Positions 23,301-33,232 of a DNA stretch of 64,000 nt are shown piece by piece. The stretch is taken from contig NC_052678.1 of the NCBI RefSeq assembly GCF_016802725.1, positions 1,962,501-2,026,500 on the forward strand. Direction: 5' to 3'. Each line of letters begins with the position of its first letter. The stretch's first letter is position 1. The DNA is from Solenopsis invicta. Its lineage: Eukaryota > Arthropoda > Insecta > Hymenoptera > Formicidae. Below the pieces are notes generated by a model. The model was not told the origin of the DNA. It worked only from the letters and a program-made list of their open reading frames with translations, and did no database searches. The translations under genes and the position numbers were made by a program.

Positions 23301-25870
23301 TATAAACTTTTGAACGCTTGCTATGTGAAGACGGAATAAGATAGAAGGTTCAAACCAAGACGTAAAAAAAGTTTGAAATCTCTTCTTTCGATTGATATGG
23401 TTGATCAACTTTTTTGGTCAACTAGAATTCGAACGGCACGGCAGCAAAGTTTTGTAGGGTCAATGCGACCCATGTAATGTATAAGTGAAACTTTTTTTGT
23501 ATTTTACATAAAAAAAACTGGACAAATTACGTTCAAACAGGTTTGTGGATGTTACTCCCATATACTCTGTTTAAAGTTGGAATACTATAAAATGTTGTAG
23601 AAAAAAGAATTTTTCCGAAATATATCATGAAACACATCAATTTTCAATTTTAGACACGATTTAATCAAAAATTCCTCATATTCGCCTTGTTACATAAGTA
23701 CATTTTTTAATAGAAATGACAATGATATAATTTTTTTTTGAAAGTATGAATCTTTAACTTTAAAACGCCGTATTGTAAAGTTCCTCAAAGTTTTTTGTTG
23801 CAAAGATATGATTTTTTAAAGTGGATTTTTAGATGCCCAGAAATACCTCGTATTCTCCATGTTACATAATTGTACTTTTTAAAAGAAATGACTTTGTCAA
23901 ATTTTATTTTGAAAGTGTGACTCTTTAGCTTTAAAACACCGTATTTAAAAGTCTTTAAACGTTTTTTGTTACAAAGATATGATTTTTTGAAAGAAAAGTG
24001 GATTTTTGACCAATTTCTCATTTTTGCTTAATGGTTTTTCTTTTATAACTTCACAATAAATTATTTTTCGGCAATTCTGATTGTGCAGTCACACTCCTGA
24101 GATTTTGAACTTTCGTTTAAAAAAAAAATTGTAAAAAAATATTGATTGTAATCAAAGTTATAGCTTCTCAAAGTTGAAAAAGTCTCCCAGACCCAAAAAT
24201 GTGTTTCCGTATTTTACAGGATCGGTGTGTTTAAGGGTTAAAATGATCTTAAATATAAGAATCGACTATGAATACCAGCCTATGCGTTGGACAAAGAGCG
24301 ATAGCCTGGTCTCCCACGAAAAATAATCTGCAATGCCGACGTCAAGGAAGTTCTTCGGTCACTATAGCTTCCTCTTAAGACGTTGTAGTACAAATGGAAA
24401 TAAGAGACACATATTCTTGTATACGTGCCTAATCCCATTTTTAGAAAGTGAAACGCTCCTTTGAAGAAAATCAGTTTTCTACTTTCGAAGCTTATATCAT
24501 CGAAACTATAAGAGATAAAAAAAAATTTCTAATTTATAAACAAAAAAGATTTTGCTTATAAAAAGAAATAAAAGTAAAAAAAACACAGATGAGTGGTGGA
24601 ACAAAATGTAAAAAGATTTTAAAGAATTGAAAGTTGAATGGCTTCAAGAGTACTTTGTGACAGTAATAAATAAAATTTTTTTAAATATTTTTCACACCAT
24701 CTCAATCAGTGGTTCGTGTCACTTCGCGTGACGCGTGCCGACGTCAACGCATCGAAGTCGCAATGTAAAAATTTGCACATTTTCGTCAGCCAATCACAAA
24801 GTCGATCACGTAATCCCCCTTGGCGATTCTTTCTCCTAAAGGTTCTCTATTTCCGAAAGGTTCCGTATGAGTATATAAAGTCTCACATGGACATGTCAGA
24901 CCTATGTGTAATTTTTTCTATTAAAAATAAATAAAATATAATACTCAATAAATAATGATTATGATATTTATGAAATTTTCAATTATAATATTGACAAATA
25001 TTACATGATTTGTTTAGATTTAGGGAATAGCGTTTGACATTACACTCACGTGTGTAATAGGAAGATACCGAAAACACAAAATGTATAATCATAAAGTTAA
25101 TAATCTATGTCTCTCGAGATTTAGTAGGGTAACTCCTATATTTATGTTGCGCAGGAATTTAGGCGGCAAAAGTTTGAAAAAATAGAAAAATTAGATATAA
25201 TGTGCAACCACTCTGTTATATTCTTTATGTTACATTAATATTATGTTGTAATTTTAGTTTCTTACTCTAAATTAATGAAATCGTTGTGAATTAAATCAAT
25301 TTGTCAATATTATGAGTGGTACAGCGATGTATTAAAATATAGGTAAAATAATTATTCTCTTCATGTAGAAAAATATTGATTATTTCATGATTATTTAAAA
25401 AATTACATTTCGTATATCTATTTTTTTTTTATAGTAAGCGACAGTATGAAGTTTTTATTGATATAATTCATTTTCTTTAGTACAATAAACAATACTTGAT
25501 AAATTAAATTTTTGGTCGAATCCACGTATATACCGGAGTGACCCTATTTCTTTTTTGTTGTATTGATTAATTCGCTTTGTAATACATATACACTATTAAG
25601 TTTAAATATATTTCATACAAATCTTTTTATAATAAAATATTATACAAATATTGTTCAAAAATATATTTAAATAATGAATTAAATTAATCATTTTATTTTC
25701 AGATACAATTTATCGTGATGCTATTATACGTATTGCATCCATTGATACTATGTGACAAAATCCCACGTATTTGGTTCATCATAATGCTTATTATACATTT
25801 ATTAATAAACTTTTTCAATTTCTATATTTTCTATGTAAGATCGTACAAGAAATATAAGAAAAATCAGTAA
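17383..25870 (+). CDS. Elongation of very long chain fatty acids protein (ELO family), 4 exons
   Basis: I join exons 17383-17428, 21496-21764, 21918-22220 and 25703-25870, all with GT...AG boundaries and matching phases, giving 261 residues. ELO enzymes are multi-pass endoplasmic reticulum condensing enzymes that join malonyl-CoA to a long-chain acyl-CoA, the first step of each elongation cycle. Diagnostic features are DPRVADL near residue 16, YGPKFMKNKPPYKL (about 45-58), VLFVLRKKDNQVS (125-137), the histidine box HLYHH (140-144), MYTYYFLAACGP, and TTAQMIQF across the exon 3/4 junction. The usual KxxExxDT element reads KIFDLVET here, an Asp/Glu exchange. The C-terminus KKYKKNQ is Lys-rich, as in ER-retained elongases. 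At 261 residues it is near the short end for insect family members. The start is the first ATG of exon 1, and the next exon continues the family alignment. Substrate length cannot be told. Confidence 0.9.
17883..18510. repeat. GCAATATT-type tandem array, block 1 (ELO intron 1)
   Basis: It begins CCCGCACAGCACGTAATATTG, followed by roughly 120-bp higher-order units of GCAGCAATATTGCAATATG, GATATATCATATTACAATA and GCAGTGATATTGCAGAAATA. The units are degenerate and contain no genes. The head sequence recurs in inverted form at the end of block 3 (21062-21082, ACGTGTTGTACGGG), which suggests that the arrays are internal to a transposable element with those termini. Confidence 0.8.
18511..18768. other. 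Unique-looking intron 1 segment
   Basis: It lies between two satellite blocks. No gene or repeat is recognised. Confidence 0.4.
18769..19315. repeat. GCAATATT-type tandem array, block 2
   Basis: It restarts with CCCGCACAGCACATAATATTG, close to the head of block 1, then the same degenerate units. Open frames such as 19123-19317 are simply the repeat read in one frame. Confidence 0.8.
19366..19890. mobile_element. Hairpin MITE of the GGTCGTAGCTAGG family, long copy
   Basis: The two halves are near-perfect reverse complements. TAATAAGAAGGCCTTCTT and GGTCGTAGCTAGGTCTTAG match CTAAGACCTAGCTACGACC and AAGGCTTTCTTATT, meeting at a few unpaired bases around 19625-19637. The conserved centre includes AATTTATTGCAAAAAATAA. 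A shorter relative is at 21134-21471. Confidence 0.85.
19891..20318. other. AT-rich intron 1 segment
   Basis: It contains runs of AAATATTT-type sequence and nothing gene-like. Confidence 0.4.
20319..20434 (+). repeat. Short element carrying a truncated 5S rRNA sequence
   Basis: Bases 20323-20402 resemble the 3' two-thirds of insect 5S rRNA. GAGGTTAAGCAACGTTG covers the A box, and ACTTGGATGGGTGACCGC, then TTGGGAATACC, covers the C box and the stem that follows. The first 40 or so bases of 5S rRNA are missing and the intermediate region has diverged, so it is not a functional rRNA gene. The fragment is enclosed by perfect 13-bp inverted repeats, TGCAGCAATCTTA (20319-20331) and its complement (20422-20434). 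It could be a 5S-derived SINE-like piece or a 5S pseudogene captured by a small element. Confidence 0.75.
20450..21082. repeat. GCAATATT-type tandem array, block 3, with terminal ACGTGTTGTACGGG
   Basis: Tandem units of about 210 bp contain ATATTGCAGCAATATTACAG, TTTTTGCGGACGTAATATTG-like and ATTGAAAAATA segments. The block ends GCAATATTACGTGTTGTACGGG, which is the inverted counterpart of the heads of blocks 1 and 2. Blocks 2 and 3 may therefore be the two ends of one element, split by the MITE and the 5S insert. Confidence 0.75.
21134..21471. mobile_element. MITE of the GGTCGTAGCTAGG family, short copy
   Basis: Inverted ends CACAAATTGAACAAGAAT... extend through CCTACTACGGTCGTAGCTAGG and match the complement ending CAATTTGTG. 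A 3-bp TTG repeat flanks the element (21131-21133 and 21472-21474). It ends 24 bp before ELO exon 2, so its end forms part of the region where the branch point and splice acceptor of intron 1 should lie. Confidence 0.8.
22872..23058. mobile_element. 187-bp hairpin MITE, TA target
   Basis: Inverted repeats of more than 70 bp begin CAGTGCGTTGCATTGATGCC and are flanked by TA at 22870-22871 and 23059-23060. Nested inside the TTAA element. No genes. Confidence 0.85.
23164..24280. mobile_element. MITE with GGTATTCATAGTCG ends, itself interrupted
   Basis: Termini GGCCGGTATTCATAGTCG and the complement of GGCTGGTATTCATAGTCG (17 of 18 match) continue as GATTCTTAT. A TAT triplet flanks both ends (23161-23163 and 24281-24283), compatible with a 3-bp target duplication. 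Removing the inner 970-bp insertion and one TTAA leaves a compact element of about 143 bp. Confidence 0.75.
23268..24237. mobile_element. piggyBac-type MITE (970 bp), TTAA flanks
   Basis: Termini CCCTTAAACAC and GTGTTTAAGGG are flanked by TTAA at 23264-23267 and 24238-24241. CCC ends with a TTAA target are the classical piggyBac signature. The interior contains two diverged direct copies of about 165 bp (around 23645-23810 and 23820-23990, shared TTTTTTGTTGCAAAGATATG) and no transposase. Confidence 0.85.
24541..25702. other. Remainder of ELO intron 3
   Basis: AT-rich. A less AT-rich island at about 24700-24890 contains CCAATCACAAAG and TATATAAAG and looks promoter-like, but no coding sequence follows it. 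Nothing else is recognised. Confidence 0.4.
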
Positions 25871-25872
25871 AA

Positions 25873-25985
25873 ATGTATAAAATCTTCAAATTGCGCCAAT
25901 TATAAAAAAAATATATTGCTCTTTAAAATGACTCCTGTATTACTTTTAACAAATAAAATGCAAGTCATAGTATCTTAATTTTCTT
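25873..25985. repeat. FB3-family arm fragment at the ELO 3' end
   Basis: Starting just after the elongase stop, the sequence AAATCTTCAAATTGCGCC...TTACTTTTAACAAATAAAATG resembles the FB3 left arm at about 27280-27380. It includes AATAAA at 25952-25957, the only nearby polyadenylation-signal match, so the repeat may supply the transcript end. That use is inference. Confidence 0.6.
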
Positions 25986-26209
25986 TAACCCGTAATTGTC
26001 ACACTTCCAAATAATAACATAATGGTCACACAGGGTCAACGGGATCAACCAGTCGCTATTTGCCAGCTTTTTGATATTTTGTCGCAAAAATTTTACTGGA
26101 CATACCTTGAAACTCAGTAGCTAATCATTATAATCATCTTCAGGAGATGATCCGAAACTAGGATCAAAATATTTGTAATTCGCTATTTAACGCTTGTTCG
26201 CTAATTACA
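25986..26209. other. Spacer between the elongase gene and GF2
   Basis: No recognisable feature. Confidence 0.4.
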
Positions 26210-26983
26210 TCTAGAGGCGCAGTCTCGCCAAGTCCACGCTTTAGCGAGACCGACCCTCTTTTACGCGAGTCAGCGAGTTCAAGCATAACGAGATTATTAG
26301 ATCTCAGTAACGGCTGAACCGATCAAGTTCTGATTAGTCTCAATCCATAGCTTGAGGGCGAATTGTATAAAAAAAGTGTTTTTGTTTTTTCTTTCCATGC
26401 TCTACGTGCGGAGGTATCGCGACGCAAAGTCCAAATCTTGTCATTTTTTTTTAAAGATACATCATCATTGCCAAGCGAATTTTGTCCAGTACATCTTTTC
26501 GACACGAGTAACGAGTGGCGTTCGTTACTACACTATCAGCCCACATGCGATCATGTGATACATCACGTGGCCGCGACTATGATTGCTGTGATATTCGATA
26601 TGATGGGTTTCCTAACCTGTAAACTCAATCGTCAATAATATCTCGGTTCGTGGGGCAGACGACACATTTGTTCTGCCGAATTCGTTCGTGTGATGTAAAA
26701 ACGCGTTGAATGGGCCTATAATAAAAACGTCCAGAAAAAAATATACATTTTGCACTAACTAGAGTCAATATTATACTCTTACGAGTGCTGTGCATTGAAT
26801 TTTCCAAGTGTTATACGCATGATTAACAAGTACATATGAATGAAGATAACAAAACAAAGCTAATTAGACCGAATGCTCATTATTAAATCTTATCTTCCTA
26901 CCTTCCTCCAATGCGTATCTCATTTCCCAGATCTGTCTCTAAGTCATAATTTTTTAGCTCTAGCGTTAATGTAAATGTATATC

Positions 26984-28167
26984 AGTACAAAATTACTTTT
27001 TTAAAAAAAAATAAAAAAAGGCGCTAAGTATGTGTATGTACCCTTAAATCTTTATTTTTTTTCTACAAAATCCAAGTGGTACTATCTTTGTATCTTCATT
27101 GAAAAATTGTCCTATTGTAACCTATGTGGTACTCTCTTTAATTTCTATACAAAACCTAAGTACTATCTGTATTATCATTGAAAAATTTTTTTATTTTAAC
27201 CCAAGTTTAAATTACTTCGTATTTACTTAAAAATAAATATCTTAAATTTAATCCAACCTAAATGTATTTTTCCCAAAAAAATGTATGAAATCTTAAAATT
27301 GCGCATATTATAAAGAGAATATATTGATAACTGCTGTACTACTTTTAACAAATAAAATCCAAGTGATAGTATCTAAACCCAAGTGGTGATGGTTAAGAAT
27401 TAAAGAGGAAAAAGAAATATAAAATTTTATTGAAATAAAAAATTTTTAAACTACAAAAACTTGGCGCTGCTAGATAAAAAAAGCAATAAAAAGAATTAAC
27501 ATACGAAAGAATGCAATAAATAAAACACTTGTAAAATATGCGTTATAAAAGAAATTACGCAAAATAAATTACAGATTAAGTTTCTTTAACATTTAAGTAA
27601 CATTTTAAATAGTTATAATTTTATAAGTTACTATAACTATTATATTTTACAACATTGTATTTAGATTATATTTATATATCTAGCAGCGCCAAGTTTTTGT
27701 AGTTTAAAAATTTTTTATTTCAATAAAATTTTATATTTCTTTTTCCTCTTTTATTTTTAGCCATCACCACTTGGGTTTAGATACTATCACTTGGATTTTA
27801 TTTGTTAAAAGTCGTACAGCAGTTATTTTAAACAGTACATCAATATATTCTTTTTATAATTAGCGCAATTTTAAGATTTCATATATTTTTTTGGGGAAAA
27901 ATACATTTAGGTTGGATTAAATTTAAGATATTTATTTTTAAGTAAATACGACTTGGGTTGAAATAGACAGATATTATAATACAAATAGTACTTAGGTTTT
28001 GTATAGAAATTAAAGAGAGTACCACATAGGTTACAATAGGACAATTTTTCAATGAAGATATAAATATAGTACCACTTGGATTTTGTAGAAAAAAAATAAA
28101 GATTTAAGGGTACATACGCATACTTGGCGCCTTTTTATACCTTTTTTTAAAAAGGTAATTTTGTACT
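26984..28167. repeat. FB3 foldback element (about 1.18 kb)
   Basis: Termini AGTACAAAATTAC and GTAATTTTGTACT enclose arms of about 470 bp (26984-27477 and 27677-28167) that share GGCGCTAAGTATG, CCACTTGGATTTTG and GCAGCGCCAAGTTTTTGTAG. The loop is about 200 bp. ATATC occurs beside both ends and may be the target duplication. Fragments of the same family occur at 25873-25985, 51745-52105 and 63806-64000. Confidence 0.8.
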
Positions 28168-28317
28168 AATATCACGTGTTTTTGTAGTGTTAAGCAATAT
28201 ATTTATTTTTTGTAATAAAAGTTGTGATTTCAACTTACAAGTAAGATTATAAAGGATTAATGTGTGTGTGTGTGTGTGTGTGTGCGTGTGTGCGTGCGTG
28301 CGTGCGTGCGTGCGTGC

Positions 28318-28348
<31 letters not shown>

Positions 28349-28555
28349 TATACACATATATTTTTTATATATACATATAACAGAAGCAAGAAGTTAAAAA
28401 TTTCAAAAACTGCTTACGTGAACATAAAAGTTAAAAAACTGCCTACTTGAATATAATTAAATTTTCAAAAATCAATTCCTCACCAGTGTAAAATAAAAAG
28501 AATGAAAGTCTTTATTATCAAATCTTCTGCTCCATCCACAGTACATAATATGTTT
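28168..28555. other. Unpaired segment within GF2, with a microsatellite
   Basis: It separates FB3 from the second left-arm segment of GF2. Apart from the TG/CG tract at 28261-28349 nothing is recognised. Confidence 0.4.
28261..28349. repeat. (TG)n/(TGCG)n/(CG)n microsatellite
   Basis: A compound alternating purine-pyrimidine tract with a CG run in the middle. Predicted peptides here are meaningless. Confidence 0.9.
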
Positions 28556-29078
28556 CTTGTCTAGACAAAGTATTATGCTCTTATGAGTGCTGTGCATCAA
28601 ATTTTCCAAGTATTATAATATATACTTGACAAAGTGCATATGAATATGGTAAACAAAACTAATTAAACCAAATGTGCATTAATCTGTTTTTGTCTTCCTA
28701 CTCTTCTTGGGTATCTTCTTACTTTTCTCAAGGAAAATGTACTTTGCTTTCTCAGATCTGCCTCTAAGTCATAATTTTCTGGCTCTAACATTATTGTACA
28801 TGTATATTTTGAATGAATTGACGTTTATAACAAGTATCAACTGATTGAATGAAAATATAAAAATAATTCTATTGCTTGTTGTACATGTAATTTTACAAGT
28901 TGAGTTTTGAAGGTTTCAACGCAGCATGTTCACGCTGGTTTCAGAAATTTGTGACTACTTATTAATTAATTAATTAATAAGTATGGCAAGTACATTTTAA
29001 ATCCTGTTTATTAAAGTTAATAAAAAAATTAAATGTAGCTTTTACAATGTATATAGAGTTGAACTAGTTAAAATAATA

Positions 29079-30395
29079 CCCTATGATCAGAAAGTACCGG
29101 GAATTTTTTATTTAAAAGTACCGCGCATGCGGGAACCGGTTTATTTTTTTTTCTTATGTTGGTACGACCTTAAGACGCACATCTGGCAGGTTTTAGTGCC
29201 ATCCGATCGTTAGTGTCTGCCTGGCGTTTGTTTACATCAGTCAACTTTTTTCATTTTGCCGCATTTTACCATGAATAATTTTGTTGAACAAAGAGTTTGT
29301 TTGTAATTTTGTGTTGCGAACGAAATTTTGTGTGCCGATGCACTGAAAATGTTGCAAAAAGCATTTTGCGAATCTGCTCTATCAAAAACAAGTGCATACG
29401 AGTGGTATAAAGACTTTAAAAGTGGTCGTACAGTGGTGGAAGATTTCCCTCGTTCCGGACGTCCATCGACGTCGAACACCGATGAAAACGTGAAGAAAGT
29501 GAAAGAAATGGTGCTTGAAAATCGTCATACTAGCTTAAGAGAGATGTCTAGTGAACTTGGCATTGCATATGGAACGGCACAGCATATTGTGGTTGATGTT
29601 TTGGGTATGAGACGCGTGGCAGCCAGGCTTGTTCCGAAGGATCTGAATTTCTTGCAAAAACACCACCGAAAGACAGTTGCTGAAGAGATGATTTCTGAAG
29701 CCCAAAGTGATCCAACCTTCATGAAACGGATAATTATGGGCGACGAGACATGGGTCTATGAATTTGACATGGAAACAAAGCAATAATCGTCCGAGTGGCG
29801 CTTCGAAGACGAGCCGAAACCGAAAAAACCGCGTCAAAGCCGCTCAAAAGTAAAGGTGATGTTGACTGTTTACTTCGATTGCCAAGGAGTTGTGCACTAT
29901 GAGTACTTTCCATCGGGCCTGACAGTCAACAAAGAATATTATTTATCCGTTTTGAAGCGTTTGAGAGATGCTGTACGTCGCAAACGGCCGGAAATGTGGG
30001 CCGACAATTCTTGGATTTTGCATGATGATAACGCACCATCGCACCGAGCCCGAATTGTACTGAATTATTTGACCAAACATCAAGTAAATACCAACAAGCA
30101 AGCACCGTATTCACCTGATATGGCCCCGTGCGACTTTTTTTTGTTCCCCAAGTTGAAGTTGCCACTTCGTGGAAAGAGATTTCAGTCGATCGAGGAGATC
30201 AAAGAGAATGCGACGAGGGAACTAAAGGCCATCCCTTCGTCGGCCTACCAGGGATGCATGGAGGACTGGGTCAAGCGTTGGCACATGTGTGTTGCTTCAG
30301 ATAGATCATATTTTGAAGGAGATAAAATAAATTTGCCTGAAATTTAACTCTATTTTGTTTTATTTAAAAATTCCCGGTACTTTCTGATCATAGGG
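29079..30395 (+). mobile_element. Mariner C, near full length (1317 bp)
   Basis: Perfect 30-bp inverted repeats begin CCCTATGATCAGAAAGTACC and are flanked by TA at 29077-29078 and 30396-30397. It lies near the centre of GF2 and belongs to a different mariner lineage from the Mos1-like copies. Confidence 0.93.
29271..30347 (+). pseudogene. Mariner transposase with two in-frame stops
   Basis: From ATG 29271 the frame runs to a TAA at 30345-30347. It encodes a complete mariner transposase except for TAA at 29304-29306 (codon 12, after QRVCL) and TAA at 29784-29786 (after METKQ). Visible motifs are the helix-turn-helix region with SAYEWYKDFKSG, the catalytic MGDETWVY, LHDDNAPSH and APCDFFLFPK (DD34D spacing, 34 residues between the last two Asp), and a YFEGDKI ending. 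Both stops differ by one base from plausible sense codons. The frame is otherwise uninterrupted, so inactivation appears fairly recent. Confidence 0.92.
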
Positions 30396-32157
30396 TACAT
30401 GATATTAAATATGCTCGCTGTTACAAAGTGAATGTTAATTGTAAATTAATATGATAATATGTTTGTTAATCTCGCTGTGTTATCTGATATTTAATAATGT
30501 TACTAAGCGTCTTATAAAAGATATTCTCTCTTATAAGAGATAGTTCATTTTGTAACACGAGTGATCATATTTAATATCATATAATATTTTAACTAGTTTA
30601 GTGAACTCTATATACATTGTAAAAGTTACACTTATTTTGTTAACTTTAATAAACAGGATTCAAAATGTACTTACCATACTTATTAATTAATACAGTGACA
30701 AATTTCTGAAACCAGAGAGAACACACAGCGTTAAGACTTCTAAAACTCAACTTGTAAAATTACATGTACAACAGGCATTAGAATTATTTTCATATCTTTA
30801 TTCAATCATTTGACACTTGTTTCAAACGTCAATTCATTCAAAATATTCATTTACATTAACGATAGAGTTAAAAAATTATGACTTAGAGACAGATCTGGGA
30901 AATGAGATACGCATTGGAGGAAGACAAAACCAGATATAATAATGAGCATTCGGTCTAATTAGCTTTGTTTTGTTATCTTCATTCATATGCACTTGTTAAT
31001 CATGAGTATAACACTTGGAAAATTTAATGCACAGCACTCGTAAGAGTATAATATTGACTCTAGTTAGTGCAAAATGTATATTTTTTCTGGATGTTTTTAT
31101 TATAGGCCCATTCAACGCGTTTTTACATCACACGCACGAATTCGGCAGAAAAAATGTATCGTCTGCCCCGCGAACCGAGATATTATTGACGATTGAGTTT
31201 ACAGGTTAGGAAACCCATCATATCGAATATCACAGCAATCATGGTCGCGGCCACGTGATGTATCACATGATCGCATGTGGGCTGATAGTGTAGTAACGAA
31301 CGCCAATCGTTACTCGTGTCGAAAAGATGTACTGGACAAAATTCGCTTGGCGATGATGACGTATCTTAAAAAAAAATGCCAAGATTTGAACTGTGCGTCG
31401 CGATACCTCCGCACGTAGAGCATGGAGAGAAAAAACAAAAACACTTTTTTTATACAATTCGCCCCTAAGCTATCGATTGAGACTAATCAGAACTTGATCG
31501 GTTCAGCCGTTACTTAGATCTGATAATTTCATTATGCTTGTACTCGCTGACTCGCGTAAAAGAGGGTCGGTCTCGCTAAAGCGTGGACTTGGCGCGAGAC
31601 GCAACTGCGCCTCTAGATTAAAATGGATAAAAAAAAATTATTTGGTTAGGAGGATAGAAAATAGTAAGGCAGCTAAATTATTAGAGATCGAAAAACAAAG
31701 AGGAAATATTAATAAATATTTTAAGGAAAATGGAAAAAGTTTAGACATCGAAGATCCAAACAGAAAAATGAGCAAGAAATCATTAAATCGACAGAAGACC
31801 AAGACGCTACTAATGAATCTACAGTAACGGATTTTACTGCTTCAACAGAGCTTTTTACTACTCTAAAAAAAATGGAAAAACAAAAAGAAAACAAAAATGT
31901 TGATAATCTACCAATTAATACATCTCAACTTTTAATAAACCTTCGTGATCCTGCTATGTGGCCCGATATAAATGAAAAAATGAGAAAAATTATTATCGAA
32001 AGCGTCCATATCGCCACATCGATATAAATTATCCGGTTGACAGCAATGGAAGAAAATTTAGTAATGCATACTACAACAGAAAACTAGCAAAACTTCAAGA
32101 GACTGGTTTATATATTCATTAAAATGCAATAGTGTGTATTGCTTCTGTTACAAAATA

Positions 32158-32312
32158 CCCAGATAGCACATTGCCGTCTTTGTTGTCGTTTTGACACCAA
32201 AATGACACCAAAATTGTCACTTGGCATCAATTTGACGTGAAATTGGTGTTAAGTGACAATTTTGGCGTCTTGGTGTCAAAACGACAACAAAGACGGCAAT
32301 GTGATATCTGTG
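32158..32312. mobile_element. 155-bp hairpin MITE in the hAT pseudogene, TA target
   Basis: Inverted ends CCCAGATAGCACATTGCCGTC and CACAGATATCACATTGCCGTC (allowing two mismatches) pair over almost the whole element, which contains CGTTTTGACACC repeats. TA flanks at 32156-32157 and 32313-32314. Removing it restores a readable CYKIFSSYTTD segment of the transposase, which confirms the boundaries. Confidence 0.85.
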
Positions 32313-32554
32313 TATTTAGTTCTTACACAACGGATACAATTACGAGCAAATTGATATCTCAAAACGGGTATTCAAATTGGCAAAATCTGTCAAAAACTTT
32401 GCCAATTGGCAAAATCTGTCAAAAAATACATATGAAACTTCTTTAGCTCATATGAACAATTTAAAAAAATGGATTGATCTAAGACAAGCCTTGCAAAATA
32501 AAACAACAATTGACAGTCAAACGGAAAAATTGTTCAAAATGGAAAAACAACACT

Positions 32555-33232
32555 GACGTGCAGTCATCAAAATAGTGTAAGTGCACCTATTATCGTGGCG
32601 TTTTCTGAAAATCCCAACTTCAATGCATTTAAAAAAAAAATAAATAAATGAAAAGTTTAAACTTTTTTTCTTAACGTTTATAAAAAAACTATAAGAATAT
32701 ATAAATCCATCTGTTATTAACAAAATTTTATTAATATTAAAATTAATAAAAACGGAATGCGCTTGTTACCGTGGTCATGTACAAATTATCGTGTACCCGT
32801 TTCCACGAATTTACCAATTACCGTGTCCCAAATAGCGTTGATGAAAAAAATGTATTTTGTAATGCTGATTAGTTCTCATGCTGTGTTTACTTCGTGAGCT
32901 ACTGTCATCGTGGAGATCGCGTTTTGACAGTTATCAAGAATTATGTGTATATCAAGTAAATTTGTAATTTATAATATCAAAAGCTGTGTATCACGCGCGT
33001 AGCGTGAAAAAATGATAGAATGATAGTAAACTAAATACTTATGTGTCAAGTTATTTGCACTTTCATTGAAACGAGAATACCGCGGTAATACGAGTACCAA
33101 CAACATGCGCATTGCACCTAATTAGGTGCATTTCGTGAGTAAATTTGATTTACTCATTAAATGTATTCATATTTCCATCTTTATTCGATTTTAATTTGTT
33201 TTACTTTCAATTGGGTTAAATGTGAAATAATT
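32555..33232. other. Unidentified insertion in the hAT pseudogene
   Basis: It separates transposase codons ending ...FKMEKQH from those beginning at about 33236. It contains repeated phrases such as ATTATCGTGGCG, TACCGTGGTC and AATTACCGTG. It could be an insertion or a retained intron of the original gene. No terminal repeats were found. Confidence 0.4.

Larger units (their letters stand above)
22530..24374. mobile_element. TTAA-flanked non-autonomous element, outer shell of a nest (ELO intron 3)
   Basis: Inverted ends GAGGATGCTATAGTGAC and GTCACTATAGCTTCCTC (16 of 17 match) are flanked by TTAA at 22526-22529 and 24375-24378, the target signature of piggyBac-type transposition. Sequences on both sides (CTCAGATTTAAAC... 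and GTTGTAGTACA...) join in the GF1 loop around 4630-4650 as an uninterrupted ...TTTTTAATATGTTGTAGTAC, which shows the empty site. No transposase frame is present. Three further elements are nested inside. Confidence 0.8.
26210..31617. repeat. GF2 giant composite foldback element
   Basis: It begins TCTAGAGGCGCAG and ends with the exact complement CTGCGCCTCTAGA. The left arm (26210-26983) pairs with about 30842-31617, and 28555-29078 pairs with about 30590-31080. The inner parts are related to GF1 (for example CAGATCTGTCTCTAAGTCAT and TTATTAATTAAT...TAAGTAGTATGG-like segments), while the outer 550 bp are not. The left arm repeats one segment twice (26765-26983 and 28555-28780), on either side of FB3. 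It has been invaded by FB3 and by a mariner. No own transposase is recognised. Confidence 0.75.

Noticed and set aside
24700..24934. Promoter-like island with CCAAT and TATATAAAG in ELO intron 3
   Set aside because: No coding sequence or exon follows; a single short frame has no family features. It could be an old LTR or transposon promoter, but no boundaries were found.
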